Positions 1-9,988 of a stretch of 64,000 bases of DNA are shown one piece after another. The stretch's first letter is position 1, and every line of letters begins with the position of its first letter. The position numbers were made by a program, and so were the translations under genes. Under the pieces are notes generated by a model. That model saw only the letters and a list, made by a program, of their open reading frames with translations. It was not told the DNA's origin and ran no database searches. Source of the DNA: Vandiemenella viatica. Lineage: Eukaryota > Arthropoda > Insecta > Orthoptera > Morabidae. The stretch lies in contig CM061919.1 in NCBI GenBank assembly GCA_031002005.1, forward strand, positions 31,461,088-31,525,087. The letters are read 5' to 3'.

Positions 1-665
1 AGATCTTTAAATTCTTGTTTCTGTTGGTTGGCAGTTTTCTCAATGAGGTTGGTAAGTACCGTCAACATATGCTGTGTACCCATATCCATAGGAGGAGAAG
101 CTGTTTGTAAATTATACACAGTGGGTGTAGTTAAGGGTAGTGAAACTTCCTGTGTTTGTATATTCTTAGTATGTACCGCTGTGGCCTCAAGTCGCCACCC
201 CAAAAGGTCACCTTCAGAAATAGTATGTGAGTTAACACTGGCGGGACTGAAAGGAGCATTAGTTAGTGGAGAAGAGTGGTGTGCTTGTGCATTTTCCCCA
301 AACTCCGACTCCTCTGAGTCAGGTGTCAAGTTGTGGACAGTTTCAGCTAAATGGGCAATTTGGAGTGGGTGTGGTTGCTGGCTAGCATTTTCTATTTCCT
401 CGGGAACAAACACCGTATCGGTACTGTCATTCGTGGAAGTATCAGGTGTTTCACCCGATTCCACATCACTTGAGATTTCAACAGTTGGAGTAGAATGAGT
501 AAAAAACTCCTCAGCCTGTGAAGCAGGTTGGAAACTTTGAATATCACTAGGTAGTAAGACAGTAGATAAACTACGGGACCTAGTCCTCATTGAATGAGTT
601 CGCTCTATAGTATCACTAGTACTGGCATTACTGCCTCTGACAATGTCAGTCTCATGTGAATCCAT
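1..665 (-). CDS. LTR retrotransposon gag-like protein, N-terminal part (runs off window)
   Basis: The minus strand is open from an ATG at 665-663 to the window edge: 221 codons with no stop. The start reads MDSHETDIVRG. A Ser/Thr/Glu-rich low-complexity region follows, and near residue 200 there is an amphipathic stretch (LTNLIEKTANQQKQEFKDL) like the segment preceding the gag core in many Ty3/Gypsy-type elements. The start lies about 105 bases downstream of a tRNA-primer-like TGGCAACCAG motif at 770-783, as expected for gag after a 5' LTR. No capsid or zinc-knuckle region lies within the window, so the gag call rests on position and composition. Gypsy or BEL membership cannot be decided here. 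Intactness suggests a fairly recent copy. Confidence 0.55.
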   Translation of the reverse strand, partial: MDSHETDIVRGSNASTSDTIERTHSMRTRSRSLSTVLLPSDIQSFQPASQAEEFFTHSTPTVEISSDVESGETPDTSTNDSTDTVFVPEEIENASQQPHPLQIAHLAETVHNLTPDSEESEFGENAQAHHSSPLTNAPFSPASVNSHTISEGDLLGWRLEATAVHTKNIQTQEVSLPLTTPTVYNLQTASPPMDMGTQHMLTVLTNLIEKTANQQKQEFKD

Positions 666-769
666 AATGAAGATAAAAATGAGAAATATCGAAAGAGAAA
701 ATCAAGTTCAACTGAAAGGGAGGAATCCTTAAAAATTAACAATCACAAAAAGCCCAATGTAATACCAAA

Positions 770-783
770 CAGCTGGTTGCCAA
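770..783 (-). other. Candidate tRNA primer binding site
   Basis: On the minus strand the sequence reads TTGGCAACCAGCTG. LTR elements usually place TGG plus tRNA 3'-end complement just inside the 5' LTR. Another LTR element in this window (25761-28505) has TGGCAACAG at the same place. The adjoining LTR would lie at higher coordinates (about 784 to 1440), but no second LTR is in the window to fix its ends. Confidence 0.4.
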
Positions 784-1445
784 ATTCGGTGAAATTCAAT
801 CACAAAACACATAAAATATGGTAACCCCAAAACCAAAATATTTTCACAAAATATCTTAAACTAATCCTGTGGGGAAAAAAAACATACAATAACAATGAAA
901 ATGAATGAAAGAGAAAAAAATATCTTCACACGCAATGTATCTTGTAGACGGAACGTAAACAAAGCAACGATAGTAGTGCACAAAACTGGTAAAGTAGCAA
1001 TATCTATATCGCACTCTCTGAAGGTAGGTAGTTGTATCTCAGGCGGCTAGAATCTTTGATGTCAACATGAACAGCTGACTCTAAGGTTTGCAATTTAAAT
1101 ATGGAAACACAATGTCACATTTCAAAAGTATACAAAAAGTAGAAAAAATAGTAATGCTCCAATGGCAGAAAAAATAGTAAACCCTGTATAGTCGGGTAAG
1201 TGGTATTACGCCACTAGGTGCTACCGTAATAGCTAATAAGAGAGAAAAAATGTCGCTACTGTGGTTGTAGCGTTGAATAACATTGAAAATATATAAACTG
1301 CTCTCGGGCCGCCATCTTCTATCACCAGAAGATGGCGGCAATGAATCTAGTCGCCGAAATATCGTGTGACAACGCACTCTTGACTCGGCTAGTCACCCGA
1401 GAGCAGTTTATACATTCTCAACGCCGAGAAAGACTTCGTTCTTAT
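784..1445 (-). mobile_element. Putative 5' LTR/leader of the left-edge retrotransposon
   Basis: This non-coding stretch lies upstream (in minus orientation) of the gag-like frame and its primer-site-like motif, so it is the expected place of the 5' LTR. It contains a large nested inverted repeat (listed separately). No TG...CA boundary can be proved because the other LTR is outside the window. Short open frames here look fortuitous. Confidence 0.3.
1279..1424. repeat. Nested inverted repeat (hairpin inside hairpin)
   Basis: Outer arms: TATAAACTGCTCTCGGG at 1292-1308 pairs perfectly with its reverse complement at 1396-1412, and weaker pairing continues outward to about 1279 and 1424. Inner arms: CCGCCATCTTCT at 1309-1320 pairs perfectly with AGAAGATGGCGG at 1327-1338 across a 6-base loop. 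A perfect 9-bp stem, GTGCAGTGG/CCACTGCAC, follows at 1494-1502 and 1524-1532. It may be LTR structure or a small foldback insertion. Confidence 0.7.
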
Positions 1446-1591
1446 ATAACATTGAAAATGTTTCGGGCAACTATTTCTTGAAGGGTTTTTGAGGTGCAGT
1501 GGTCAAAATACCCGCGAAGAGACCCACTGCACTGACAGGAAAGATGCCCCTGGCAGACTCGGATGCCACCAAGGTCCGAGGTAGAGGCGCC

Positions 1592-2490
1592 CTACTTCGT
1601 TAATAGATTGAATTCGCCAAGGTTTTTCACGGTTATAGAACTTTTGGTAACATTTTTGGAAGACTTCAAGTTTAGGTGTACAAGCCGATACCCGAACCCC
1701 AGTATACGGCTCGACCCTAACAGGGTACCAACAGTGCCACGGTATATGCTGCTACGTGCCGGCTGTCGGCCACCACTCTCGCTCCGCTCACTAGTGTCCA
1801 AGCCATATGGTTGTCGTACTGCATTAATTCTATCCAGCTTTACTTCTCCGGTAGTTACAGTTAAAAATTCTTCCACCTCAATTTTTAGAACCTCATCCTC
1901 CCGTAATTTAGCCCTCTCCTTCGCAAGGGTATAACAAAAAATTCCATCTGCTACTTCAAAAATTTTCTCTTGTATATTTTTCTCCACAAACTCCTCTTGA
2001 CATTCTTGAACCTCTGTTTCTGCAGCCATAACACCTTTATAGTTTGTCTCACCTTCATTCTTTAAGACATTCCCTAATATAGTATCAAAAATAAAAACTT
2101 CTTCCTGAATTTTTCTCTTCCTTAAACCTTCGCTTCCTGTTTGTAAAATAACATCTGCATTTGGCCTCTTAACCTGTTCTGTTAACTCTGAAATTTGAGA
2201 GGACAACTTCTTCATCTGCCCGATCCACATAGCACCATGATCTTCAAGTTTTCTTTCTAACTCTGCCATTGGCAATTTATGCTCCTTTACCATCACTTCA
2301 AGTCTACCATCAGTGGATTCAAATTTATTATTAAAAGAGTCAAATCTGGAATCAAGTTTATCAATAAGGGATTCAAATTTATTATCCATAGAGTCAAATA
2401 AAGAATCAAATTTGAAATCAAGTTTATCATTAAGGGATTCAAATTATTATTAAAGGTTTTAGCCAGGTTTGACTCCGTCTCGTCACCCAT
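1592..2490 (-). pseudogene. Gag coiled coil fused to the downstream -1 frame ORF
   Basis: The start codon is at 2490 (MGDETESNLAKTF). A frameshift near 2440-2390 separates the first residues from the 265-codon frame at 2389-1592. That frame begins with repeats of the type NKFESLIDKLDSRFDSFNNK, a heptad-like coiled coil, and then runs through ISELTEQV directly into VKRPNADV. In the young copy VKRPNADV lies beyond the gag stop in the -1 frame, so this copy is an in-frame deletion fusion. Further shared blocks are KIQEEVFIFDTILGNVL and TGEVKLDRI. A segment (ADGIFCYTLAKERAK) absent from the young copy is kept here. After about 1735 the frame is unrelated. Confidence 0.7.
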
Positions 2491-3300
2491 TTTCGGCATG
2501 TCCCTATCACAAATCCAACGGGAAAATCCAATGACGATAATCACTCAGTAGCTTTAATTTCCCCCTTCGATTCATAGCAAACAAAATCAACACAATGCTG
2601 CTATTCACAAAACGCACTGGCTATATTAAAGAATTACGTGCATGCAAATTAGAAACAAACTACTTCCGCAGCGTAAACATTCCAGCGCCTGGGATATCAA
2701 TATACCATAAGTATCACTACAATGACAAAGGAATTGGAAATGGAGAGAAAAACCCAACTCGGTTTTCCTTCCTATTTGTGACTTGAAATTACAGGGAAAA
2801 AAATATTAAAGGAACGGGACGGACAGGGAGAGTTGCTTACCCGCAAATAGTCCACACTTAGCTTTTCTGCTGTCGACACTCTCGGTTCGGCTTTCGTCGG
2901 CTACTCCCAGCTGTTTCCCGCTTGGCTCCCATCGGCTGCTCTCGGTTTCACTCGGATCGTCTGTATTTAGCTCCTCCCGGGTAACTTCGTGGAAGTATCA
3001 GCTACGTAGCCGTCGACCGCCTTCGGTTCCGCTCGGCAATGCTCGTATAGTTACTTTGTCCTCTGCCGGGCTGCGCCACCTCCAACCAGTCTCCAAGTAG
3101 ACTATCTTCACTAGCCCTCTTTGACTTAACACCTCATGCTGCTGGTGTGGTATCTCTTCCCCTTTGGCTATTGTCGTCGCTGCGCCCAATTGTCGTCTTG
3201 CTTGTAATTTATTGTAATTTAATTTCGTCCCTCTTTATCCCTGTATGTATGCTCAGGAATCGAAAGTTTATTTCTTCTCCAGATGCTTATTTCACCACAC

Positions 3301-3320
3301 GTACTGTCACTGAGTCGCCA
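3301..3320 (-). other. Primer binding site of the minus-strand LTR element
   Basis: The minus strand reads TGGCGACTCAGTGACAGTAC directly after a CA dinucleotide. It corresponds to TGGCGCCTCAGTGACAGGAC in the young element, where the LTR end is proven by a target duplication. One base of the conserved core has changed. Confidence 0.7.
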
Positions 3321-3720
3321 TGAAAGCCTTCTGGCTGATTATTAATTTAATTAAAAGTCACTTATTGTACACAAACAATTATTAATTACAAAAAAGATTA
3401 CTTGAGCCGGGGTCGCCAGGTTTAGGTACTGTTCTTCATCGGGATTATTAAATAAGAGAGTCATACAGTTTAGAGTGAATATCTACCAAAAAACTTTATT
3501 CTAGTTCATTAACCTCTGCCTCCTCACCGACAGAAAGTACCATCTCCAAACAATATATCAGCAAGGAATCGGACTTCTTCTTCGAAAACCACAGATTCGT
3601 GGGATAAGAGAGGTTGACTTACAAAATAGACTCCCACATTAACTATCGTCCTCTTAATGCTCTACAGTCACTTGAAAACACAGCATTCCATTTAACACAC
3701 TGAGTTCCACATATTACAAG
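3321..3720 (-). repeat. Probable 5' LTR of the minus-strand element (left boundary firm, right approximate)
   Basis: The LTR ends (minus strand) in GGCTTTCA just before the primer site. About 100 bases inside this end is a TGGCGACC motif at the same relative place as in the LTRs of the 58.7-kb element. AATAAAG sits about 175 bases inside the end, a candidate polyadenylation signal. The outer boundary is a guess, placed at TGTAATATG near 3720. Confidence 0.5.
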
Positions 3721-3782
3721 TCTCCATCATCCACTTCACCGAAGTTTTCACAATTTCTACTATTAGATCGAAAAATATTCCT

Positions 3783-4294
3783 ATGTCAGACCTTCACCTG
3801 ACGGAGGTCAAAGACTCACTACTATATAAAGACAATATCACATTTAATGATGGTGCCAGCCACAGATATTACTGTATGGCTCAGACGTATGTTATGTTAC
3901 CAGGACCATATGAGATTTTTAATAGGACCAATTTTAATTCGTATACCTTGATTGTCCCAGGTAGTATGACATTGAAAGGCAACTATCATGTGACAGCACT
4001 TAAACCTTTTAAGGAAATGAAGCATGACAACTAGTTTAATATAATAATTTTTTGGTACAGGTACCTTTTTCCTTACAGAGTAACTACTTCCATGTAACTT
4101 GTCTATTGTTACTTAGATATACAAATGAATTTGAAACGGACAGTAGAGACTGTCATATTCATAGGACAATAATTTTCATTTTGACCAGAAAGAATGCCAG
4201 TTTTGTTGCCCGATCAATACTTAAAAAGCTATGTAGGCCAGAAAATGTAGCTTTGGACTTGAAAAGGATTGTGGTCAGTTGCATTTCATTATAA
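3783..4294 (+). other. Two adjacent unrecognised open frames
   Basis: Frames at 3783-4034 (83 codons, starting MSDLHLTEVKDSL) and 4052-4294 (80 codons) are open but resemble no family I know. They are not antisense to a recognised element. The first has a normal-looking composition with Tyr and Asn repeats; the second is rich in hydrophobic residues. They could be chance frames in AT-rich DNA, remnants of an unclassified element, or host exons. From 4300 to 5100 I see only AT-rich sequence with no gene. Confidence 0.15.
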
Positions 4295-5148
4295 TACCAT
4301 AGTGGTGTAATATGAAACCAGAATTTTATTTATTACTGCATATGCATATATGTATGCATTGTGAAATGTTTAAATGCACTACCGTAACAGAACTTGTGTG
4401 TTTTCTGTAATGTTTTTATATTTGGTCTTTTAGTTTGTTTTTTATGTTTCTTGAACGTTCTATGTAAGATTCCTACTAGGAACAGAGGAAAGAGTATCAC
4501 TGGATGCAAGGTTATTTTTATAAGTTTACCAATGTCTATTAAGCAAAGACATGGTGAACTTGAGGAGGCATGTGGGAGAACAGAAACATTTAATAAGAAA
4601 ACCATATTTTTGTGCCATGAGATTAAACAAAAATCGATATATTTACTCCTATAAAAAAAGGGAATGTAAGATGCCATGGCGATAAGAAATCAAGAGATAG
4701 CTAGAGATTAGTGACATAAAGACCGAACGGTTGCTTTGAAACCATTTCATTGCTGAAGAATCTTGCATTCTTCGAATACTATAAGTCCGATGTAGTTCCT
4801 AGAGGAATATGAGTTGTGAATAATAAACAATATATTTTGAAAGCAAAAGAACTGAGTTGTTTATAATTACAACCAGTCACGCGATATGGCGTGTTATTCA
4901 CCTTTAAAAAAAATTGACTTCCATCTTAAGTTTGTTTCAAAATTCATTAGCTTAAGTTTTATTCATTGGTTCTTAAGTAGCTTAGTTACCTAGTCATTAT
5001 TCATAAAACTTCAATCAAATTAAATATATACAATAATTTAACAGTTAGTCGAGTATAGCGCTTATTATTTTTAGTAAAAAACATTAAAAAATATAGTATA
5101 AACTTTATAAGACTACTTTATCAAATACTTTCAAGGTTTGTTTAGAAG

Positions 5149-5409
5149 ATGGTTGAAGTATTTGGGAAAATCATTACTGGAAACTGTGGCGCATGTCATA
5201 GGTACGTTGCGAATGGGATGGGTTATAGTTGGTGTAAGAAATGGTTTCACTGCGCATGTGAGGAAGAGGAAATGGCGGAAATAAATGAGGCTCTCCCATG
5301 GTTTAGTTCACTTTGTCTTAGGGATGATAGGATGTGGGAGATGGGTGAAATGATTAGGGAGTTGCGTGAAAGGATCAGGGTTCTTGAGGCTCGGCCTGTG
5401 AAGGCTTAG
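5149..5409 (+). CDS. LINE ORF1 start: zinc-finger (PHD-like) protein fragment
   Basis: This 86-codon frame begins MVEVFGKI. Residues 13-40 hold CGAC, then a spaced SWCKKWFHCAC. That is the Cys-x2-Cys ... Trp-Cys-x2-Trp-Phe-His-x-Cys layout of PHD-type fingers found in ORF1 proteins of some CR1-group LINEs. A Glu/Arg-rich amphipathic segment (MIRELRERIRVLEA) follows, possibly a short coiled coil. The frame ends at a TAG where the Pro-Val-Glu-Ala repeats begin; the repeats stay readable beyond it, so the stop is probably a later mutation. Confidence 0.5.
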   Translation: MVEVFGKIITGNCGACHRYVANGMGYSWCKKWFHCACEEEEMAEINEALPWFSSLCLRDDRMWEMGEMIRELRERIRVLEARPVKA

Positions 5410-5515
5410 CCTCTGCTGGCATAGCCTGTGGTGGCCTCACCTGTGGAGGTTCAGCCTATGGGGGCTCAGCCTGTGGAGGCTCAAACTGTGGAAGTCCAGC
5501 CTGTTGAGGCTGCTA
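5388..5515 (+). repeat. 18-bp coding minisatellite in LINE ORF1
   Basis: About seven imperfect copies of an 18-base unit close to GGCTCAGCCTGTGGAGGC lie in tandem. In the ORF1 frame the unit reads Pro-Val-Glu-Ala-Gln, forming a proline-rich linker after the finger and helix. Two TAG codons now interrupt it. Confidence 0.75.
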
Positions 5516-6003
5516 GGTAGTAGCCATGGGAGAGATGTAGCTCCTCTACTGCAGGATTAGTTAGGTACAGGTTAGTTGTTTCAAACCTAGTGAAATATTA
5601 GGTCAGGTAATAGATGATATAGGTTCACTTTGTAGGAGTTTCACTAAGGACGATAGAGTAGTGATAGTGGATGGTGCGGGAAATAGTATTGATAGAAACG
5701 CGAGTTATAGTATAGAGAGTGACCAGAGGAAGGTGGTGAAGGAGGCACAGCATACCAGGGTTGAGCTCATGCAGGTCCTAAGTCGCCATGACCGGCCATA
5801 ATTCAACTATGCTGTGAGGTGGGTTGATGTGGAAACAGAAGTGCTACTTAAGAAAGGCATTAATTTTGTTGGTGGGGTTTCACTAGGCATGGCCTATACC
5901 TAAATAGAAGGGGGAAGGGAGTACTTTCTGAGTTGTTAGCTAAAGCAGTGAGGGAGCCCATTTCCAGTGATGATGGGGTCAGGACTGTACCTTTTTAAGG
6001 TTA

Positions 6004-8935
6004 GTGGCTATTGGTGAAGGGCCAAAAATAGATGATCAAAGTGATACTGATTGCAGATTCACGATGGGAAGAGTCACAGATGTTAAAGAAATAGACGAAG
6101 TGGCTAAAAAAATAACTGATTGGGGTAAAACTGGGAAAGAGGCGATAAATTCTGAAAATTTAAAGCCAGTAATAAGGGTATTGATGGTAAACTGTTGAAG
6201 TATAATGAACAAAGTAATCGAACTTGCAAACGTAATAGAGGTACACGAACCACAAGTAATAATTGGGGTAGAGAGTTGGCTAAAAGAAGAATTCCTAGAC
6301 AGTGAGGTTTTTCCTGATGGTTACAGAGTGCACCACAGAGATAGAGGAGCAATTGGTGGAGGAATTTTCATACAAGTTAGCAAAAACTACCACAGTTCTC
6401 TGGCATTCATAGATCAAAACCACGTGTTACTTGGGGTAGATTTCTGGGGTAATAAAAAAGAAAAAAATCAGAGTGTTGCCTGTTTACCGCAGTGGAAGAA
6501 TGACAGAAGAAGATGAGACTCTTGGGGAGAAATTAAATTCATACCCAGATTTCAGATGTGAGAATTTGGATGGTCATTATTGGTGGGGATTTAATTTACC
6601 AGGTGTAAACTGGGAAGAAAATAAGATAAATAACACAAGGGAACAAAGATTTGCAAATATCTTAATAAGGGAAGGAGGATTTATACAAGTGGTTGAGCAA
6701 AACACTAGGGGACAAAATATTTTGGATATATTTCTAATTAAGGCCGATGAAAACCTTGTGGGGTGTCAAGTAACTGAAGGAATAAGTGATCATGAAGCAG
6801 TTCTGATGGGTATTAGAGGATTCAGTAAACCAGCAGCATAAGTTGAAGGGGAAAATTTACAGAAATATTTCAGAGAATAAATCAGCAAATGGAAGGAACG
6901 CACATGTACAGTAGAGTCAAGGTGGGAAGGGTTCAAGGAGATAATAACTATGGGGGAAGAAAAATTTATTCCAAGGCAGAAAATAAAGAGAAGTAGAGAA
7001 CCTATCTACTACAATAGGGAACTGAGGTGGTTAAAGTGGTTGGTACGAAGAGAACATAACAAAGTTAAGAGACAGCAGGATAGTAGGGAATATTTAAAAC
7101 AACTAAACAAGGACTTCATAACAGCAAAGAAAGTGGCTAAAGATGGGTTTATGAAGAGTATTGTCAGTGTAGGAGGACCATTGACTGAAGCATCAAGAAA
7201 TTTCTATGGCTATACCAGGAAACTGAGGGGAAGGGAGGGTGTACAGACACTTATAGATAAGGATGGAGAAGAAGTTACTGAGGATTTGAAAAAGGCAGAG
7301 ATTTTAAGTAACTGGTTTAGTGAAAGCATTAGGAACAATGAATCAGAAATGGGAGGGTCTAATTTGGAGAATGAGCTTAACAACACAATTAGAAATGAAA
7401 ATAACAAAAAATCGAAATTCATCCTGAGGAATTCATGAAGGAAATAAGAAAGCTGAAAAAACATAACGGGGCTGGTGTAGACAATATTACTACAGATATC
7501 TTAAAGATAGCCTGATGTGACATTGTACCTTATCTTGAAATATTATTTAAATTGAGTCTGGATACTTGATGCTTACCACAGGACTGGAAAAGTGTAATAG
7601 TAGTACCAGTACTTAAAGGAAGGGTGAGAAGTAGAGTTGAGAATTACAGGCCAATCAGTTTTCCATCAGTGGTATGTAAATTAATAGAAAGATTGATATG
7701 CAACCACATCAGAAATATATGTGAGGGACGTAAGTGGTTTTCAAGCAGGCAACATGGGTTCAGGCAAGGATATTCATGCGAATCTCAGTTGGTGGGACAT
7801 ATACAAGATATTTCAGATGAAATGGACAATGGAGGCCAAATTGATAGTGTAGCAATAGATCTATCAAAGGCGTTTGACAGAGTGAGCCATAAAATGGTAG
7901 TAAATAAGGAAAAAACAATTGGAGTGGAAGAGAAAGTGATTTGCTGGGTAGAAGAATTTTTAAAAGGTAGTAAACAGAAATGTACGTAGTATCAAAAGAA
8001 GTGGAAGTAAAAATGGGAGTGCAGCAGTGTAGGGTATTGGGACCATTTACTATTCATTATTCTAATGAATAATTGTGTTGATTGTTTACTATCTGAAATT
8101 ACATTGTTTGCAAATGACATAATGCTATATAAAAGAATCAAAATGATAGAGGATTGTAAACGGTTGCAGGGTGATCTGGACAGGATATCTAGCTGGGTTG
8201 GTAAACATGGGATGAAGATAAACACAAAGAAGAGTCAGCTTATTAGATACACAAATAAAAAACAAAAGTTTAATTATGAATATAAGGTGGGGAAAGAATT
8301 GCTTGCTGAAGATTTGAAATGTAAATATCTTGGCATTACATTTGATAACAAGCTTAACTGGGCAGGACACATTCGACAGGTGGTAGAAACGGTTTCAAAA
8401 TTCTGCAGTTGTTGGAGAGAGTGATGAGGGGATGTATGAGAGAAGTGAGGGAGTTGGGTTACAAAACTTTGGTCAGACCATTGCTAGAATATGGTAGTGT
8501 AGTATGGGACCCTCATTTTACGTATCAAATACAGGAGTTGGAAAGGGTGCAAAAAAGGGCTGCTTGATTTGTTTCTGGAAATTATCGCAGAATGCAATCA
8601 GTGACGGATATGATAAAAGAGCTGGAATTGGATTCATTGCAAGACAGGAGGAAGGTGAGGAGGGTCATGGGAGTGTACAGGGCATATACTGGCAATGAAG
8701 CATGGAAAGATATTGGAGTGGGTATTTAAAGTAGTGCATGGAAGGGAAAAGATGACCATGACCATGGCACTGGATTTCAGGCACAAGGGTGTGGGAAGAT
8801 TCTCATTTTAGGGTAAGGGTGTCAGGGATTGGAATGAGTTACCAAGAGAAATAATGAATAATTTACCAAAAACGTTGAAAGAATATAAAGATAAAATGTG
8901 TAGAGGGCAATTGTAGGTGGCTGCAGGATGGGGGG
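6004..8935 (+). pseudogene. LINE ORF2 relic: endonuclease plus reverse transcriptase
   Basis: The endonuclease begins near 6170 (IRVLMVNC, then a TGA where a related copy has Arg). It continues through QVIIGVESWLKEE and GGGIFI, a decayed GDFN block (FNLPGVNWEE at about 6590) and ISDHEAVL (6780). The reverse transcriptase shows GAGVDNITTDILK (7470), NYRPISFPSV (7645), QHGFRQGYSCESQL, SVAIDLSKAFDRVSH and a mutated active site (FANDIMLY instead of a FADD-type box, 8110). CKYLGITFDNKLNW and LVRPLLEYGSVVWDP follow. Stops and frameshifts occur every few hundred bases. The Asp-to-Asn change at the catalytic box alone would kill the enzyme. Confidence 0.8.
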
Positions 8936-9039
8936 AAGATGGGGGTGTAGGGAAATTGTCACCGGAGCCTGTGCACCATTGCAATTAAATGAAACTATAT
9001 ATTAAATGCTTCAAAGTGTTGCATCAGAAGAAGCTTTGG

Positions 9040-9640
9040 CAATTCTATAAATAGTAGGTCAGCCACCAGGTGTGCATTTTTCAAAACCAGATATCATCGG
9101 AAGCAGGACGATCGATCCAGGGGGAAGTTGTGGCAGTGTCTGAGATTAGTGTGTGCATCTATTTATTAGTGGTAACTATATCAGTTCAAACTTTGTCATG
9201 TATGGGGAGTAAGTTATTGTTCGTGTATTTTATTGTCACTGAAAATGACAATTTTAGTATAGTCACTTTAATTAGGATTTTTCATCTAAATTAACAAAAG
9301 ATGAGTTTATATAAGTGTGACCAGAGTGGGTCAGGTTTAGAAAAGCAATAAAAATATATGACGAGTTAAATAAAAATATTATCCGGCAGAAAACCGGAGA
9401 AATTTACATTTAATAAAAATACTAATGAAATTAATTCTTGGTAAACACTTAGTGGTAGCACAACTGTATAAAAATTGCCATGTCTATTCTGCTGTTTACA
9501 TTACAGATGTATTAAGATCTCTAAAGGAAAGTAAAGTCTCTGCTGATCAAAACTAATTGAAATTAGAAACTCCATACCAGAATAAACTAATAAAGTAACC
9601 AATTCAAAGTCATTGAATTAAAGTTTTCAGAACTCTATTC
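9040..9640. other. No gene seen
   Basis: AT-rich sequence between two LINEs. A 74-codon frame at 9070-9294 is hydrophobic and matches nothing I recognise. Confidence 0.4.
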
Positions 9641-9908
9641 TCCATCAAAATATAAGAGGAATATTTAGTAAAATTAATGATATTACTTTATGCCTAGAAG
9701 AGATTCAAATTCCAGAAATTTTAATGTAGATGTTTTGTGCATATCTGAACATCATTTGTCTGACAAGAAATATCTCAGCTGTCCATCCCAAATTATAAAC
9801 TAAGCTCTCATTTCTGTATATGTAAATTGGAGAAAGGACGAGTTGCCATTTTTGTTAAAAATAATATTCAATGCAACAGTGTAATTGCAAGTAAGTATTG
9901 TATAGAAC

Positions 9909-9914
9909 AACACT
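9909..9914. repeat. Target site duplication, left copy (AACACT)
   Basis: AACACT at 9909-9914 is repeated at 11971-11976, exactly flanking the inserted minus-strand LINE. The host LINE reads through when one copy is removed. Confidence 0.7.
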
Positions 9915-9935
9915 TCTACATCTACATCTACATCC
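9915..9935 (-). repeat. Hexamer 3' tail of the nested LINE
   Basis: On the minus strand the 3' end is a short run of ATGTAG units (plus-strand TCTACA/TCTACATC), the kind of simple tail used by CR1/L2-group elements instead of poly(A). Confidence 0.8.
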
Positions 9936-9988
9936 ATACTCTGCGAATCACAAACATTGTGGGTGGCAGAGGGTGCTAAGCACCAATC

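Larger units (their letters stand above)
1592..3720 (-). mobile_element. Degraded pol-less LTR retrotransposon (relative of the 58.7-kb element)
   Basis: Read on the minus strand this copies the organisation of the element at 58657-63739. There is an LTR-like segment (3720-3321), a TGGCGACTCAGTGACAG primer site (3320 downward), a homologous leader including a GC-rich CGG/GAG-rich zone near 2880-2970, then gag beginning MGDETES at 2490. The leader match is clear; for example both copies carry GGAAGGAAAACCGAGTTG. Relative to the young copy, about 1.1 kb of gag has been lost, joining the coiled coil to the downstream frame at a shared GGTT. Similarity to the young copy stops near 1735. No 3' LTR was recognised. 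Confidence 0.75.
5140..9035 (+). mobile_element. CR1/jockey-like LINE, near full length, decayed
   Basis: In order there is a short ORF1 with a zinc-finger-like motif, an endonuclease region, a reverse transcriptase region and a C-terminal QKRAA-type domain, followed by a 3' UTR ending near GCAATTAAATGAAAC. Related minus-strand copies in this window lie at 25.2-29.7 kb, 50.5-51.3 kb and 51.7-55.1 kb. This copy has many frameshifts and stops, so it is not active. No target duplication was identified. Clade assignment (CR1 or another jockey-superfamily clade) is from motif style only. Confidence 0.8.

Noticed and set aside
28..498. 156-codon plus-strand frame
   Set aside because: It starts at a non-ATG codon and is antisense to the more convincing gag-like minus frame, which is longer and begins at an ATG behind a primer-site motif.
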